Shown in pieces: positions 53,547 to 64,000 of a stretch of 64,000 bases of DNA. This stretch comes from Daphnia pulex (Eukaryota; Arthropoda; Branchiopoda; Diplostraca; Daphniidae), in NCBI RefSeq assembly GCF_021134715.1, contig NC_060024.1:4030001-4094000 (forward strand), given 5' to 3'. Position numbers and translations under genes: made by a program. The notes under the pieces are model-generated. The model was not told the DNA's origin. It saw only the letters and a program-made list of their open reading frames with translations, and did no database searches. Position 1 is the first letter of the stretch. Every line of letters begins with the position of its first letter.

Positions 53547-56475
53547 ATGGAATCGGTTACTATTTCTTCCACTACTGGCAAGCGCGGAAGCCGATCCAGC
53601 GCAAGTTCCAGTGAAATGAGTGCATCAAAGTTGGATGCTGTGAACAGCGAGAGACAAGGCCGAGACAACCCTTCATTTCACCAAGAAGAGGACGACATCC
53701 CTGTTAATCAGACGTATTACGCCGACGAATTGATCAGCGTGCCCGACTTGAATGAAGTATATACAATATTCTTTAAATCATTTATTTGGTCAAATTTTTA
53801 TATTCATGTTATTACATAACATTTTGCTTGCTATGCAGAGCAAGTTCAGCTTTCGCACTCTTTGGGCTTTCACTGGTCCGGGCTTTCTCATGAGCATTGC
53901 TTATCTAGATCCGGGTAATATTGAATCGGATTTGCAGTCAGGAGTTGTGGCCGGTTATAAGGTAAATTGATTTGGATTCTATTATCATAACATGTGCGCA
54001 TTTGATGTATTAATTGATTGTTTAATTATCACTATGTACAGTTATTATGGGTGCTGATGTCTGCGACAATCATGGGGCTTTTGGTTCAACGCTTAGCCAT
54101 TCGATTGGGTATGGTTACAGGCCTCCATTTGGCCGAAATGTGTTACAAACAATACCCTAAAACACCCCGCCTGATTTTATGGATTATGGCTGAGATCGCA
54201 ATCATCGGGTCCGACATTCAGGAAGTCATCGGAACGTCACTCGCTATTTACATTCTCTCAAATCAAGCGTAAGTGTATTAGTCATCCCGCACGAGTTTAA
54301 TAATATCCCGCCTTCTGAAAAGTATGACTCACAGGTCACTGGTACTCATGCATCACCATGACTTATTCATCTCATCTATCTCATTTCATTTTGTTTTATT
54401 TTATTTTATTTTTATTTTTTTTTTACAGAATTCCTATCTGGGGTGGTGTCCTTATTACAGTATTCGACACTTTTACTTTCCTACTGCTTGACAGATACGG
54501 CTTGCGAAAGTTGGAATTTTTCTTTGGCTTCCTCATTACTGTCATGGCTATAACCTTTGGATACGAAGTACGTTAAAAAGATATTCGGCTAGCGCGTGCA
54601 GCTGTAGCATTCTTTAAATGATTTGTCTGTCTCATTTTTTTTTTATTTCAGTACGTTCACGATCCGCCGCCACAAATCGAAGTCATCAAAGGTCTCTTCA
54701 TTCCGGGTTGCGCTGGTTGCGGCCCGGATGGCGTTCTCCGAGCTGTAGGAATCGTCGGCGCAGTCATTATGCCTCACAATCTTTTTCTGCATTCGGCTCT
54801 AGTCAAGGTATATATTACATAATACATAATTTCCTCAAAGGATTTCGCCAAACGGACGAATATTTTATTATTAATGTATTACCGGTATACTTTTATATAT
54901 TCGATTCTTACAGTCCCGCAATGTTGACCGCAAAGATAAGGGCTCCGTTAAGCAAGCAAACATGTATTTCTTCATTGAGTCGTGTATCGCTTTATTCATT
55001 TCATTCATCATCAACATTTTCGTCGTCTGTGTCTTCGCTTACGGCCTTTTCGGAAAAACCAATCTCGATGTGGTAAGTTATTATACGAAAGAATTATACC
55101 TTTATTTGCCTTCTCGAAATGCCATATATTGAATTATTTAATGGATCAATTATATTTACATTGCTATTAAGAATCACAATCATTTGATTTTCTCCCTTTT
55201 TTATAGCAAGATTTATGTGCAAACAGTACTTCTTCTTCTTCGCAAGAAGAAATTGAGGAATTCTTCCCGGTGAGTAGCCTAATACGTAAAATATAAAATA
55301 TTCACAAATATTTTATGCATGGCGAGAAAATATGTTCATCAATACGTTTATTTTTATTCTTTACAGTCCAATAATGAAACGGTTGATGCTGACATTTACC
55401 GCGCTGGACTCTTTTTGGGCTGTAAATATGGTGACGCAGCCAGATACATTTGGGCCGTTGGAATTCTAGCTGCTGGTCAATCGTCCACCATGACAGGAAC
55501 TTACAGTGGCCAGTTTGTTATGGAGGTAAAAAGCTAGAAATTTATAAATAATGTGCTCCAAAAAAATTAATTTGTTCTTCTATTCTTGTTTTAAAAATCC
55601 AAGGGCTTTTTAAATTTGCACTGGGCTCGCTGGAAGAGAGTGTTGCTCACGCGAACAATTGCCATCGCTCCAACTCTTTTCTTGGCTATTTTCGCCGATA
55701 TTCAACAGTTGACTGGTCTAAACGATTATCTTAACGCTGTCATGAGTTTACAGTTGCCCTTCGCCTTGATTCCAACATTGACTTTTACCAGTAAGTTATT
55801 CAATATCAAGAAATTATTTTTTATATTTAGATACATATTCTATTTATTCATCTGTTTTACAGGCTCACCAAAGATAATGGGCGATTTTGTTAACGGATTG
55901 TAAGTATATTTTATTTTAAAGTCATAAGTGTGTAAAAAATTCTGTAAAAGCATTTTGGCGCGCAATAACTTCTTTTGTAATTCGAGAATGATGTGAAGTC
56001 TAATTCTTAACATCTTTTTGCGTCGCCTTTTAAAATAGATTTAACAAAATCCTTCTGCTGATTTTGGCGGCGGTCGTCGTCAGCATCAATCTCTATTTCG
56101 TGGTTGTGACGATCCAGGAAACTCTACCTCCGCACTGGGCAATCTACACCGCGTTCGGGATCGCAGGCATACTCTACATGAGCTTGGTTTTATATTTAAT
56201 TCTTCACTTGATTGAATCCTTCGGTGGACGTTGCTGCGCCCGTTTACCGGTAACGCTCTTATTATTCTCTATTAGACTTTACTTTTTGTTGCTTTTGTCC
56301 TGACGATGCTCTTGTGTTATTTGTTTTGTCTCCCTCCTTCGTTCTGTCTGTCCTGTTGCTGTGCGTCGATTCCTGGATCCAGTACGAAAAGTTAACAATC
56401 CACAAGGCAGATGGCGACGAAACGGAGCCGTTCGCATTCGCCGTTAATCAGTACTCGGAAAATCGTCTCAATTGA
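53547..56475 (+). CDS. Mvl: NRAMP-family divalent metal transporter (DMT1/Malvolio-like)
   Basis: Twelve coding exons: 53547-53756, 53839-53961, 54042-54268, 54429-54567, 54652-54807, 54914-55072, 55207-55269, 55367-55525, 55604-55790, 55863-55899, 56039-56249 and 56383-56475. They join in phase to 587 aa, the usual size for animal NRAMPs. Residues 1-70 are a Ser-rich cytosolic N-terminus. Metal-site motifs are intact: DPGN at 94-97 in TM1 and MPHN at 273-276 in TM6. The family transport signature [18 protein letters not shown] begins near residue 396. Exon 7 (NSTSSSS) and exon 8 (NNET) place N-glycosylation sites in the TM7-8 outer loop. The product co-transports protons with Fe2+/Mn2+ across plasma or endosomal membranes. 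AATAAA signals at 56490 and 56528. I see no iron-responsive element, though the 3' UTR is short. The fly orthologue is Malvolio. Confidence 0.95.
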
Positions 56476-58220
56476 AAATGCTCGGAGGTAATAAAGGAAA
56501 TAACGCTTTAACAAAACATCATTCGTAAATAAATTAAATGTAGCAGCCGCGAATACCATAGGCCTATATGTTTGCTGAATCATCTGTATGATTCAGCTCG
56601 TTTATTTTCGTTAGTGAATGTCTGTCATGGGCGCACTGGTTAATGTTATACTTTCAATAATCGTTAATTAGGAAATTAGGAATTATTCTGATGCTGGAAT
56701 ATTTTTTTGTTTTTGTTGACCAAATTCGTTTATATTTGGCCTGTCATATAGCTTTTCATCTCTTAAATTTAGTGTTGTTATTTGAAACTTTAATGTTTTC
56801 CCCATTTCATTTCAGATTGTATCTGGACTGGTCAATCCAAATCAATACCATTTATCAAGAAGTGAAGCAACGGAATCCATCTCTTTGTAATGAAGCCTTT
56901 TTATTATATTTACTATCACTTTCCTTAAATTATAATATGCATTTTTAATCGGCTCAATAGTGTTACCAGCACCCATTCCTTGGAATTGTCAAATGCTGAT
57001 AAACAAAAGCAGAACAAAAATTCCGATGATATCTCCTACAACAGTGATAACGTCAGTCATCGCGGTAGTCTTCAAGGCAGTATACGTGACAAAAATTAAC
57101 TCCCACAGTTTTAATTCAAATAATATATTTTTTTTATTTTTCACGTCGGCTGATCACGGACTCAATTTCCTTTTGTTTCTGTAGAATACTTAAAATCTTA
57201 TAGTAGACTTACAACTTAATTCATTAATTGGCATATTAGTATTTGTCTCGCAAAAAGTAATAGCCGGATATAGTTCCCAATTGCCAATTTTTTGCGGCAA
57301 AGGAAGACGTACTGTCTCTTCAGAAGATCTGAAAGGAGTGCAATCTTCTCAATGTATATTACAATTTAGAAGCTTGTTATTAGCTCATTTGAAAAAAGAA
57401 ACAGACATCAGCCGCTTATTTTTGAATGCCTGTTCCTACTGCTCTATATACTTGCTGCTATAGTGTATTTCAATTGACGATCGCTCCGATTCCGTAATAA
57501 TACATTTATGATCCAAATACCAATCTAGCGTTGTCTTTCTTTCATTATTATATTTTATTATTTTTTTTCTCGTCTAATTCCTTTTAGTCCGATATAGTTC
57601 AAACTTCAAATTATCCTGCTATACCCGCAGATACTTTTACTAATTCAAAAATAAATTAGTATACATATCTTACTTAACGATCGATAATGCATTAAAATAG
57701 TGTCCGTATTTTGCAAGATTATTCGTCTAAGTCTCGCTAAGTCTAAGATTTTATGATGTCCCAAGAGATATTTCTTCCAAGAATTGTGATTGTCATTGAA
57801 AGACAGGCAGAGAATAAAATTTTCATTCTCAAGGATATGCGGAAACTAAGTTTTTAATCGTTTTCAAGTGCTGTTTTTTTTTCTAAATCTCCTATATCTC
57901 AGTTATATACGTCCTTGATAAAGAATTAAAGATAGGCCTGCGTTTGCTTTATTTATATAATCTTCTACATAAAGTAAACAGTTTCTAGTCAATTGTTAAT
58001 GCCGATCCCTTGCTTCGCGCGCGAGTTTCCCGATAGGGTTTTTTTTTTGCGGAGTTTGTGTCTTTTTAGCTTTGGGTTCGATGTTTTTGTTCGATTAATC
58101 GTTTTGTAGGGATAAAAAAAAGCCTCATAACAATAGGAACGGGAAAAAAAATTGCTAACCGAAATGAATCCGCCCCAAAAATTATAAACCTACGCGCGAG
58201 TTTGACTCGAAAGTATGGGG
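56476..58220. other. 3' flank of the NRAMP gene, no second gene recognised
   Basis: Polyadenylation signals lie at 56490 and 56528. Frames at 56691-56948, 56960-57184 and 57281-57463 are hydrophobic, AT-driven and unrecognised. I see nothing else. Confidence 0.4.
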
Positions 58221-58445
58221 TGTGACAACTTTCTTTATTGACACGACAGCAATGTTGGGTCTTGTATGTTGACATATTGGTATAGCTGATGTGATATTTC
58301 CACCAATCAACAAATTCTCATGAAACATTTTAATGGCATTAAAATAGATTCTTTAATGTGGAGGGAACCCTTATGATGCAGTGTCATTGGCTGAGAAATC
58401 GGCTCTTTTTTTGCAACACAAATTCCATCTATTTAAATAGCAACC

Positions 58446-58676
58446 ATGGACGGATATCAACCTGATGTGGAGCTCTCAGATGATCCTTATCATGATACCA
58501 AGAGACTAAACACAGAGAACATTCCTTGTGTACTGACTTTGATGAAGGTTTGTAGGTTAAAACTTTAAATTTGAAATAAATAGTCTAATAGTATAAGTTT
58601 TCACTTTCAGATTGGAAACCCTTTCCTAGTAGTTCCAACACCTAGAAATGCTGCAGCTTTTCTGGTATTAAAATGA
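58446..58676 (+). CDS. Possible two-exon small ORF (55 aa)
   Basis: Exons 58446-58547 and 58611-58676, joined in phase by a GT-AG intron of 63 bp. The product starts MDGYQPDVELSDDPYHDTKR and ends AAAFLVLK. The N-terminus is acidic and protein-like, but the second exon stops quickly. It lies inside the inverted repeat pair. It is probably the 5' part of a truncated gene; family unknown. Confidence 0.3.
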
Positions 58677-59219
58677 TTACTGCTGTTAGGAAAATTGCCA
58701 GTTGTAAGACATCAGCTATGACATTCTTAAAGATGGAACTTTTAGAGAAATAACATTTAAGCGGTGATATAAATCTTCCAAGAGCTTTACTTATCTCTTT
58801 GTAACCTAGGTTGACTATATAATTTCTTTACCATCGCCCCTTGTCTGAATTGAAGTGTTTTTGGTATAATAAAGAAACGGCAAATAAAGCGGCAATTCAA
58901 GCATTTATTGTAAATAGGACAGGAGATTTTGCTTTTATAATTGTGGGCTATATAAGTTCATGAATAGGTCAAAGCCGATACTTATGATTCGGGTGGTTAT
59001 CAAGTCATACTCGACGTATGACGTCATGACGTAACATCGAAATTACGTAAAATTACAGAAGTCTTGTTGCTTTTTTCAGTTAATTTCGAACCATTATTTA
59101 TAGTATTTAAATTTATATAAATAACATATAAGGTTAATAATCACCCTAAACAAGATAAGATTTTTGATAGATTAATTGAACGTTTATAGGATGAAATTTC
59201 GGCTCTATTTCTCTTATCT

Positions 59220-59636
59220 ATGAAGGGAATTTTGACTAAAATTTTCGACCGCACACTTGGAGAAACTTCTGATGTAGTGAGTAAAGAAATATATAGTTTT
59301 CTTGTTAAGAGTGGTAATCATGTATCACTGAGACCCGAATTTACACAGGCTCAACAAGTAAGTGGTATAGGACTAGAAAAAGCTAGGCATTTTGCTTTAC
59401 TAAAGGCAAAACTTATTATAAATGGTTTAGAAGGCAAAGAAATAGTAGAAAAAGGACAACTTCCAGGTAAGTCGTTGACGATGAGACGGATTGCTTTGGG
59501 CATAGCCATCGTAAGGTGCCATTGCCGAAGTGACCATTCTTATACACTCCTTCAACTAGTCATCTTTGACCTAGAGGTAAAATATCAGCAATACAAAATT
59601 GGAATCAACAAACAAGCACAACCACTAAATACCTGA
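59220..59636 (+). CDS. Uncharacterised 138-codon ORF
   Basis: Starts [20 protein letters not shown] and stays open to 59636, with amphipathic helices up to KGQLPGK (about residue 82), where a GTAAGT donor offers splicing at 59466. The later part overlaps the cyclin-like exon on the other strand and is probably not coding. Family not recognised. Confidence 0.3.
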   Translation: MKGILTKIFDRTLGETSDVVSKEIYSFLVKSGNHVSLRPEFTQAQQVSGIGLEKARHFALLKAKLIINGLEGKEIVEKGQLPGKSLTMRRIALGIAIVRCHCRSDHSYTLLQLVIFDLEVKYQQYKIGINKQAQPLNT

Positions 59637-60505
59637 ACAAGTCGCTGAAGTTCTAGTAAAACGTCTCTGATAATAACCTCGATGGCCTGCTGGTGACACT
59701 TTATTTCGACAAACAGTAGGACGAAAGTCAAAAGAGATGAGGGAAAGGCAGCATTATTTTGCGTCACAGCAAATGGTCTCCTGCTTGCATGAAAGAATAA
59801 GAAGGTCTTGCTCTTGCTGAAGAGCGGCAGGTAAAAAGTCGTCGAGAGAAGTGAGTGATACAGGTTGAGGAATGTTAAGGTCGTGACCGGTTCTTTTTGG
59901 GGTAGACAAGCTATCTTGGCTTCGACAATTTTTTCCATCCGGTTGATGTCTCCGGCGGTACATTTACATTAAGATATCGTTACCAGATATTGAGGTTCAG
60001 GAACAATCTATTAATTAAAATTTATTAGACAACCTGAATACTAGCCAATTAAAACTGTCAACATACCTACATTGGACTGAATGGAAGATACCTCAATGTT
60101 GTTCTGTTTAATCCTCTCCACCCATTGGCAAGCTGCTAGATGGAAGGAGCTGATTGCTATGCATGAGAGGTGTTTAGGAGTGCTTTCATGCGGCTCATGA
60201 ACCAGTCCATCATGTTGAGAGCATCCAGAAGAACTGCATAAGGAAGATCATACCAGACTTTCATGCAGCAAAGAACATGAGCAGCTCCATCCCTCATTGC
60301 ACACATAATTTCACCGCTTTCCTAAAATACAAACAACAAATTACAAATTAGTTTGTATTCTCAATAGAAGAAGCATTACAGAATACTTACTCCTGTATTG
60401 CTGGCTGTTGAGTGTTGACAGAAGTTGAAGCTTTGGTTGGAATTTAGCTTCAAGGGCCAAGGCTTGTCGTAGACTCTGCACCAGTGTTGATACATCAGGA
60501 CTGGT
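59600..60505 (-). pseudogene. Cyclin-G-like pseudogene with retained introns
   Basis: Minus-strand pieces in order: 60505-60391 encodes PDVSTLVQSLRQALALEAKF ... STLNSQQYR and ends at GTAAGT. 60321-60070 encodes IMCAMRDGAAHVLCCMKVWY then DLPYAVLLDALNMMDWFMSR, and in the next frame PKHLSCIAISSFHLAACQWV. 59990-59600 encodes VTIS-stop-CKCTAGDINR then MEKIVEAKIACLPQKEPVTT and LTFLNLYHSLL. The order AL..E..FQP, RDG..HVL..KVWY.LP..VL..A.N.MD.F...MK..PKHLSCIA.SSFHLA, then ISQ..(F/C)t..D..RMEKIV matches the cyclin box of G/I-type cyclins. Lesions: a frameshift inside the cyclin box, a stop at the ISQ Gln, and a phase break between the first two exons. Introns are kept, so it is not a retrocopy. Confidence 0.7.
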
Positions 60506-60589
60506 GGAAAAATCACATCAGCTATATCAATATGTCAACATACAAGACCCAATGTTGCTGTCGTGTCAATAAAGAAAGTTGACATACAT

Positions 60590-61850
60590 TAATTGTATCA
60601 CCTGAAGCATAGGATCTTTGTAGGAATTTGCAAATTTCATTTTCCAGATGTTGATGAGTTTGCAAGTCTCAGCCTTGCCGATCCACTGGCATTAGAAACT
60701 AATGTAGTTTCAAGAATTATAGGGTGGTAATCCAGCATTGTTCTACCATCACATCGTAAATCATCCTTTGATATATCCAAAGTTGAATTTCGTTAAGTAA
60801 GGACAATTTTATTTCAATAAGAGACCAACAGAATTTAATTATACCTGGACTCCATGATGAATGAATGCTTTTCGGTATATAAAAAACCGTACGGCTATTG
60901 TACCAGCTTTACGTAGTAGGGAAAATAATTTACAATCAAAGGATTATACTCCCTACATTATTTAAAATTTGACTACATTTTGCTTTAAACTTGCCTTGGT
61001 TCAGTTGATTGATTAGCAGCCAGCCTTGTTTTGTTTTTGTTTTGTTTTTGAATCCAATCCAAGGCCGCGTTGAAGTTCGTCGGCCTTGAATTATGGATTG
61101 GCGTCAGAACCACCTGTCGGGAGAAAAACTAACTAAAAATAAGCGATTCTTTTTTACATTTAAATCACACCAACCCCTTTATCTCAATCAAAGCGGGATC
61201 ACGACGTTGCAATGTAAAAGCATCCCCTCTACAAGATGGTCGCAATTTGAATACCGTGACGAAAACCCCCGCAAATCGCATAAAATAACAATGGAACCCC
61301 CCAAACGAAAATCGTTTCCCTATCTCTCCGAGAGGAACAGCGCCACCTCCCAGAGAGAAATCGAGTGAAAAACCCCGAAAACAGCTATCGAGCCGTAGAA
61401 GAAAGAGACGTCGTCCCACAGTCGGAGTAGGAGGTGGGTAGAGTGGGGTCGGGTGGGGTGGGGTGGTGGGTGGGAGGAGACAGGGTCGTTTGCCGATAAA
61501 TCCCTATCGGGAAATTTAATTTTCTCAAGCTCCAATCGCTATACATGTGATACCCAGTTCTGTGTGATACCGAATTGACATTGTCCCCGAAAATAAATTT
61601 TGGGTTGAACTTCGAAAAACAATTTTTCTGAAATGATGGGCGATTCCCTTCTAAATTTACAAAAGAAGTTAAGCTATAGAGAAATTTCATTTTGCAAGGA
61701 ATTTTTACCAATCTCTCTTGGGCTGTTAATGTTGTTTTTTTAAGTAAACTATTATTGGCAGTTTTTTTTACAAAATCGTCGGTCAACAAATAAAGGTACG
61801 AACAAACCATCAGTAGACAACACTATTTATCTGCGCCAGATTCGAATATC
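60590..61850. other. Intergenic, with a G-rich tract
   Basis: No gene recognised. 61445-61477 holds at least six runs of three or more G separated by one to four bases on the plus strand, a strong G-quadruplex candidate. The ORFs on both strands over it reflect the simple composition. Confidence 0.45.
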
Positions 61851-61851
61851 A

Positions 61852-61923
61852 AGCAGAATGGCGCAGCGGAAGCGTGCTGGGCCCATAACCCAGAGATCCG
61901 TGGATCGAAACCGCGCTCTGCTA
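61852..61923 (+). tRNA. tRNA-Met (initiator-type), CAT anticodon
   Basis: A 72-nt cloverleaf can be drawn. The acceptor is AGCAGAA/CTCTGCT, the D-arm is GGCGCAGCGGAAGC and the anticodon arm is GCTGGGCCCATAACCCAGA with anticodon CAT at 61885-61887. The T-arm is GTGGATCGAAACCGC. The three G-C pairs of the anticodon stem, the ATCGAAA T-loop and the A1-T72 pair are initiator-tRNA features of eukaryotes. There is an A7-C66 mismatch in the acceptor stem and a T-G pair in the T stem where the usual sequence pairs fully, so this copy may be weak. A TTTT terminator follows at 61927-61930. Confidence 0.9.
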
Positions 61924-62275
61924 ATTCTTTTATTTATATAAACTATATCCTTCAATTACTATTGATTTGAGATGGAGTCAATGCGCAAGTAAGTAGCCTG
62001 CCTATATGTGGTGTATGATTGGTTGTGTCTAAATGGTACAAAACAAAAACAACTGGTCATTACTCCACTCCTCGACAGTATGTTGATTGTTGAAGGATTA
62101 TATTATGCAGTTTTCTATAATTTGTTCGTTTAAGCAGTTCGTTTAAGCAACCATTGTGTTGAAGACGGCTAGTTTTCCGTCGCGAAAAAAACAAAGTTGC
62201 GTAAATTAATGTGTATTTTATATTGTCATGTGTGGTAGACGTTTAAACCGCTCAAAAAACTAAACCAAACTACAG
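61924..62275. other. Spacer upstream of the MYND exons
   Basis: No upstream exon of the ZMYND-like gene is recognisable here. Confidence 0.3.
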
Positions 62276-62698
62276 AAGGATATTGACAGCAAAAATCAAA
62301 AGATTGATGCACACGAACAACTAATTAAGAGTCAACAGAAAGAAATCGAAGCTCTTAAAGAAAGCCTCGCTTCTGCGATTCGAAATCAACAGCAAGAAGT
62401 TGAAACTCTTAAAGAAAGTCAAGCTTCCGAGATTCGTATTCTGATGGCCAATCATGCTGAAGATATTGCTAAAACTAAAACCAAAGTTTGGGTAAGAAAT
62501 AATAGTTTCATTTGTTTCACGCTGTCTGTTAATTTTTAAATTGAATTTTAGTGTTCCAATCTATGTGGATCTGAAGGGATTTATCATTGCTGTGTCAATG
62601 TTTCATACTGCACTACTATCTGCCAACAAGAGCATTGGAAAAAAGGTGGTCACAAGAGGAACTGCAGAAGGGAGAGAGAGAGTAGGCGTCCAACATAA
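62276..62698 (+). CDS. ZMYND8-like C-terminal coiled coil and MYND zinc finger (partial)
   Basis: Exon 62276-62491 after an ACTACAG acceptor encodes a 72-residue coiled coil with two repeats ([20 protein letters not shown] and [18 protein letters not shown]). It runs into IAKTKTKVW. Exon 62552-62698 completes the MYND finger: [35 protein letters not shown], then a basic end and TAA. The C-x2-C-like pairs, YC..xC, HW and HK..C residues are all in place. The order coiled coil - KxWC - iyhCCwNtSYC - CQQxHW - HKRxC is that of ZMYND8/ZMYND11 chromatin readers. The PHD, bromo and PWWP domains that normally precede it are absent from the window's upstream sequence, so this is a truncated duplicate or a small derived gene. 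Confidence 0.7.
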
Positions 62699-62809
62699 AG
62701 ACTCATCACTTTCATGTTGAAGTTGAAGTCGAATAATGTTGAAGTTAACCATTCCTAAACAAGAATTGTATTACAAGCCTTGACATGAATACACATTACA
62801 AACACAGCA

Positions 62810-63142
62810 TCACTGCCACAGCAAACTGTAAATAAAAAAATGAATGAAGCTAAGTTATCACCAGTATAAAACCTTATCAAAATTATACGCTAACCTCAGA
62901 ACAGTGATGGGTGGCATGCCAGGGTCAGTTCCTTGTCGAAATCCTGTAAAAAAATTAATTAAATACAACATTAAAGATTGAGGTGGTAAGAATTGACAGG
63001 ACGTTACAAGCGAAACGCAGAATGCCATTTCCAATTTACCTAAATAAATGACGGTAGGGATGAAGCCCCAATGAAATATCGTCTTCCCCACATTCACGAC
63101 CGAGGTTAACTTTCGTTTGGTATCAGGACTTAGTTTGGCCAT
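62810..63142 (-). CDS. Tom7: TOM7, subunit of the mitochondrial outer-membrane translocase
   Basis: Three minus-strand exons: 63142-63040, 62943-62895 and 62825-62810. They join in phase to exactly 55 aa, the length of animal TOM7. The sequence begins MAKLSPDTKRKL, continues through the membrane segment FHWGFIPTVIYLG and the conserved FRQGTDPGMPPITVL, and ends SLLWQ. The WGFIP and GxDPGMPxxTVLSLLW motifs are family hallmarks. The last exon contributes only five codons plus stop; without it the frame would run to a non-homologous tail. TOM7 is a small tail-anchored subunit that modulates TOM complex assembly. It is convergent with the MYND exons (112 bp between stops). The second donor (GTTAGC) is weak. 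Confidence 0.93.
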
Positions 63143-64000
63143 GTTTTAATTGACAAACGGGAATGAAAGAAAGATAACGCGAGAAGCTCTTGTATATTTT
63201 GTAAACAATGTAACGTTCGTTAGCGTTTGGGTTAACAACGAAAGCAGACGATAGTTGAATTAAACGTTGCCATGCAAAGTCCGGAATTGAACCGGTAATA
63301 TTAATCCATAAATGTAATATTAATCCATAAATAAAGTCGTTTTTTCGGTAACTCCTTGTTAAGTGTAAGAACGTTATTGGTTTCACTTAGTGCATTTGTG
63401 GAAAAAAATCGCAATTAATGCGGTTTGAAATTGATTTTGATAAATTTATTGCTGAAAGTCGTAGTTAAATTTTTTTAAGCATCTAGAACGCTATGACATG
63501 ACTTTAAAACGAAGTAAAGATTTATGTTTTTTTTTTTTATTATTTGTCATGGGACAAGGAAAAAAATCCCCCTAAGTCGCTAAGAGGCCGTTTAAGAATT
63601 TTTTCTTTGGGACGGGTTTAGGGACAGACCTAGGGTTCACGGGAAAACACGATGAATGTCATGGAGATGGTGCCATCTAGTAGTGATAAAAAGAAACTTT
63701 CAATTTTAACGTTAATTATGACCCAACAAAGTTAGAGCTATAGTGGAGTCGAGATAATTTTCAACCGGTAACAAATTGCATCACGATATTTTTTATGAGC
63801 TTGTTCTTTGTAGTAATTTTTATGTATATTAAAAATCCTCCCCAAATATATTAATATTTACTGTTTAAAAAATGCAATAGAAAATGTAAAACTTGGAAAA
63901 ATTAGTATAATGTAATAAATTTACGTAAATAAAATTATTTTGAAAGCTAAAAAATGTTCATTATTCTTTTGTTTATCATATTGTATAGTTTGAATGTTTT
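63143..64000. other. 5' flank of TOM7 and AT-rich end of window
   Basis: 63143-63230 is likely the TOM7 5' UTR and promoter, with no clear TATA box. Beyond that I see no gene; a minus-strand frame at 63386-63123 overlaps the promoter and is unsupported. Confidence 0.4.

Larger units (their letters stand above)
58225..60583. repeat. Inverted repeat pair bounding 2.36 kb
   Basis: 58225-58308 is the reverse complement of about 60497-60583 (outer end ACTTTCTTTATTGACACGAC, inner part GTATAGCTGATGTGAT). The arms are about 84 bp with about 92% identity by eye. They enclose the cyclin-G-like pseudogene. Their inner part runs up to that gene's first recognised exon, so they are either terminal repeats of a DNA element or an inverted duplication of the pseudogene's 5' flank. 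No clean target duplication is seen. Confidence 0.7.

Noticed and set aside
54618..55170. Long plus-strand ORF overlapping NRAMP exons 5 and 6
   Set aside because: It is a shifted frame across exons and an intron of the transporter; the spliced NRAMP frame explains the sequence.
62858..63142. Unspliced 94-codon minus-strand ORF over TOM7
   Set aside because: It reads through intron 1 and past the second donor; splicing three exons gives the exact 55-aa TOM7 protein.

Overview
The window is nuclear DNA of an animal, most likely an arthropod and probably a cladoceran crustacean such as Daphnia. The reasons are short GT-AG introns (about 50-80 bp), a 12-exon NRAMP/DMT metal transporter, a 3-exon TOM7 gene, a TTAGG-type interstitial repeat and many arthropod-type transposable elements. 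The species assignment is inference. Only a small part of the 64 kb is conventional functional gene: the NRAMP transporter (53547-56475, +), TOM7 (62810-63142, -), an initiator-Met-like tRNA (61852-61923, +) and the tail of a ZMYND8-like MYND gene (62276-62698, +).

The most notable object is a complete, multi-gene DNA transposon at 17432-23249 (5818 bp). It has about 36-bp terminal inverted repeats and a perfect 8-bp target duplication (GATATTTT at 17424-17431 and 23250-23257). It carries a 7-exon, 403-aa IS1595/ISXO2-type (Merlin-like) DDE transposase. Two further intron-rich genes lie on the opposite strand: a 142-aa coiled-coil protein (3 exons) and a 332-aa protein with coiled-coil, acidic and basic regions (10 exons). 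All reading frames stay open across 17 predicted introns. Introns, spacers and ends are seeded with ACTTT/AAAGT pentamer runs, and the right end is a foldback.

Layout, left to right. 0-9 kb: broken gene pieces, namely an LRR pseudogene and a degenerate RNase III-dsRBD-Tudor gene, followed by a hairpin-rich tandem repeat. 9-12 kb: a non-LTR retrotransposon tail inside a tandem repeat array, next to a kinase N-lobe fragment. 14.4-17.1 kb: two unrecognised minus-strand genes. 17.4-23.2 kb: the Merlin-like element. 23.6-26 kb: degenerate ORFs and a DIRS-like reverse transcriptase. 26.4-29.7 kb: a 2-kb repeat (second copy at 44.6-46.6 kb) joined to a second copy of the 9-11.6 kb mosaic. 29.8-32.7 kb: a 5'-truncated Copia element. 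36-40 kb: importin-alpha-like and UBF-like pseudogenes and a perfect 174-bp-arm palindrome. 42.6-44.2 kb: a DUF4806-like gene with a nonsense codon. 48-50.4 kb: three MITE-like elements. 53.5-56.5 kb: the NRAMP gene. 58-60.6 kb: a cyclin-G-like pseudogene between inverted repeats. 61.8-63.2 kb: tRNA, MYND tail and TOM7.

Overall this looks like gene-poor, transposon-rich chromosome arm or pericentromeric DNA. Old duplicated gene fragments decay there beside at least one element that looks young and intact. All exon structures were predicted by eye from splice consensus and reading frame; no alignment or database search was run.
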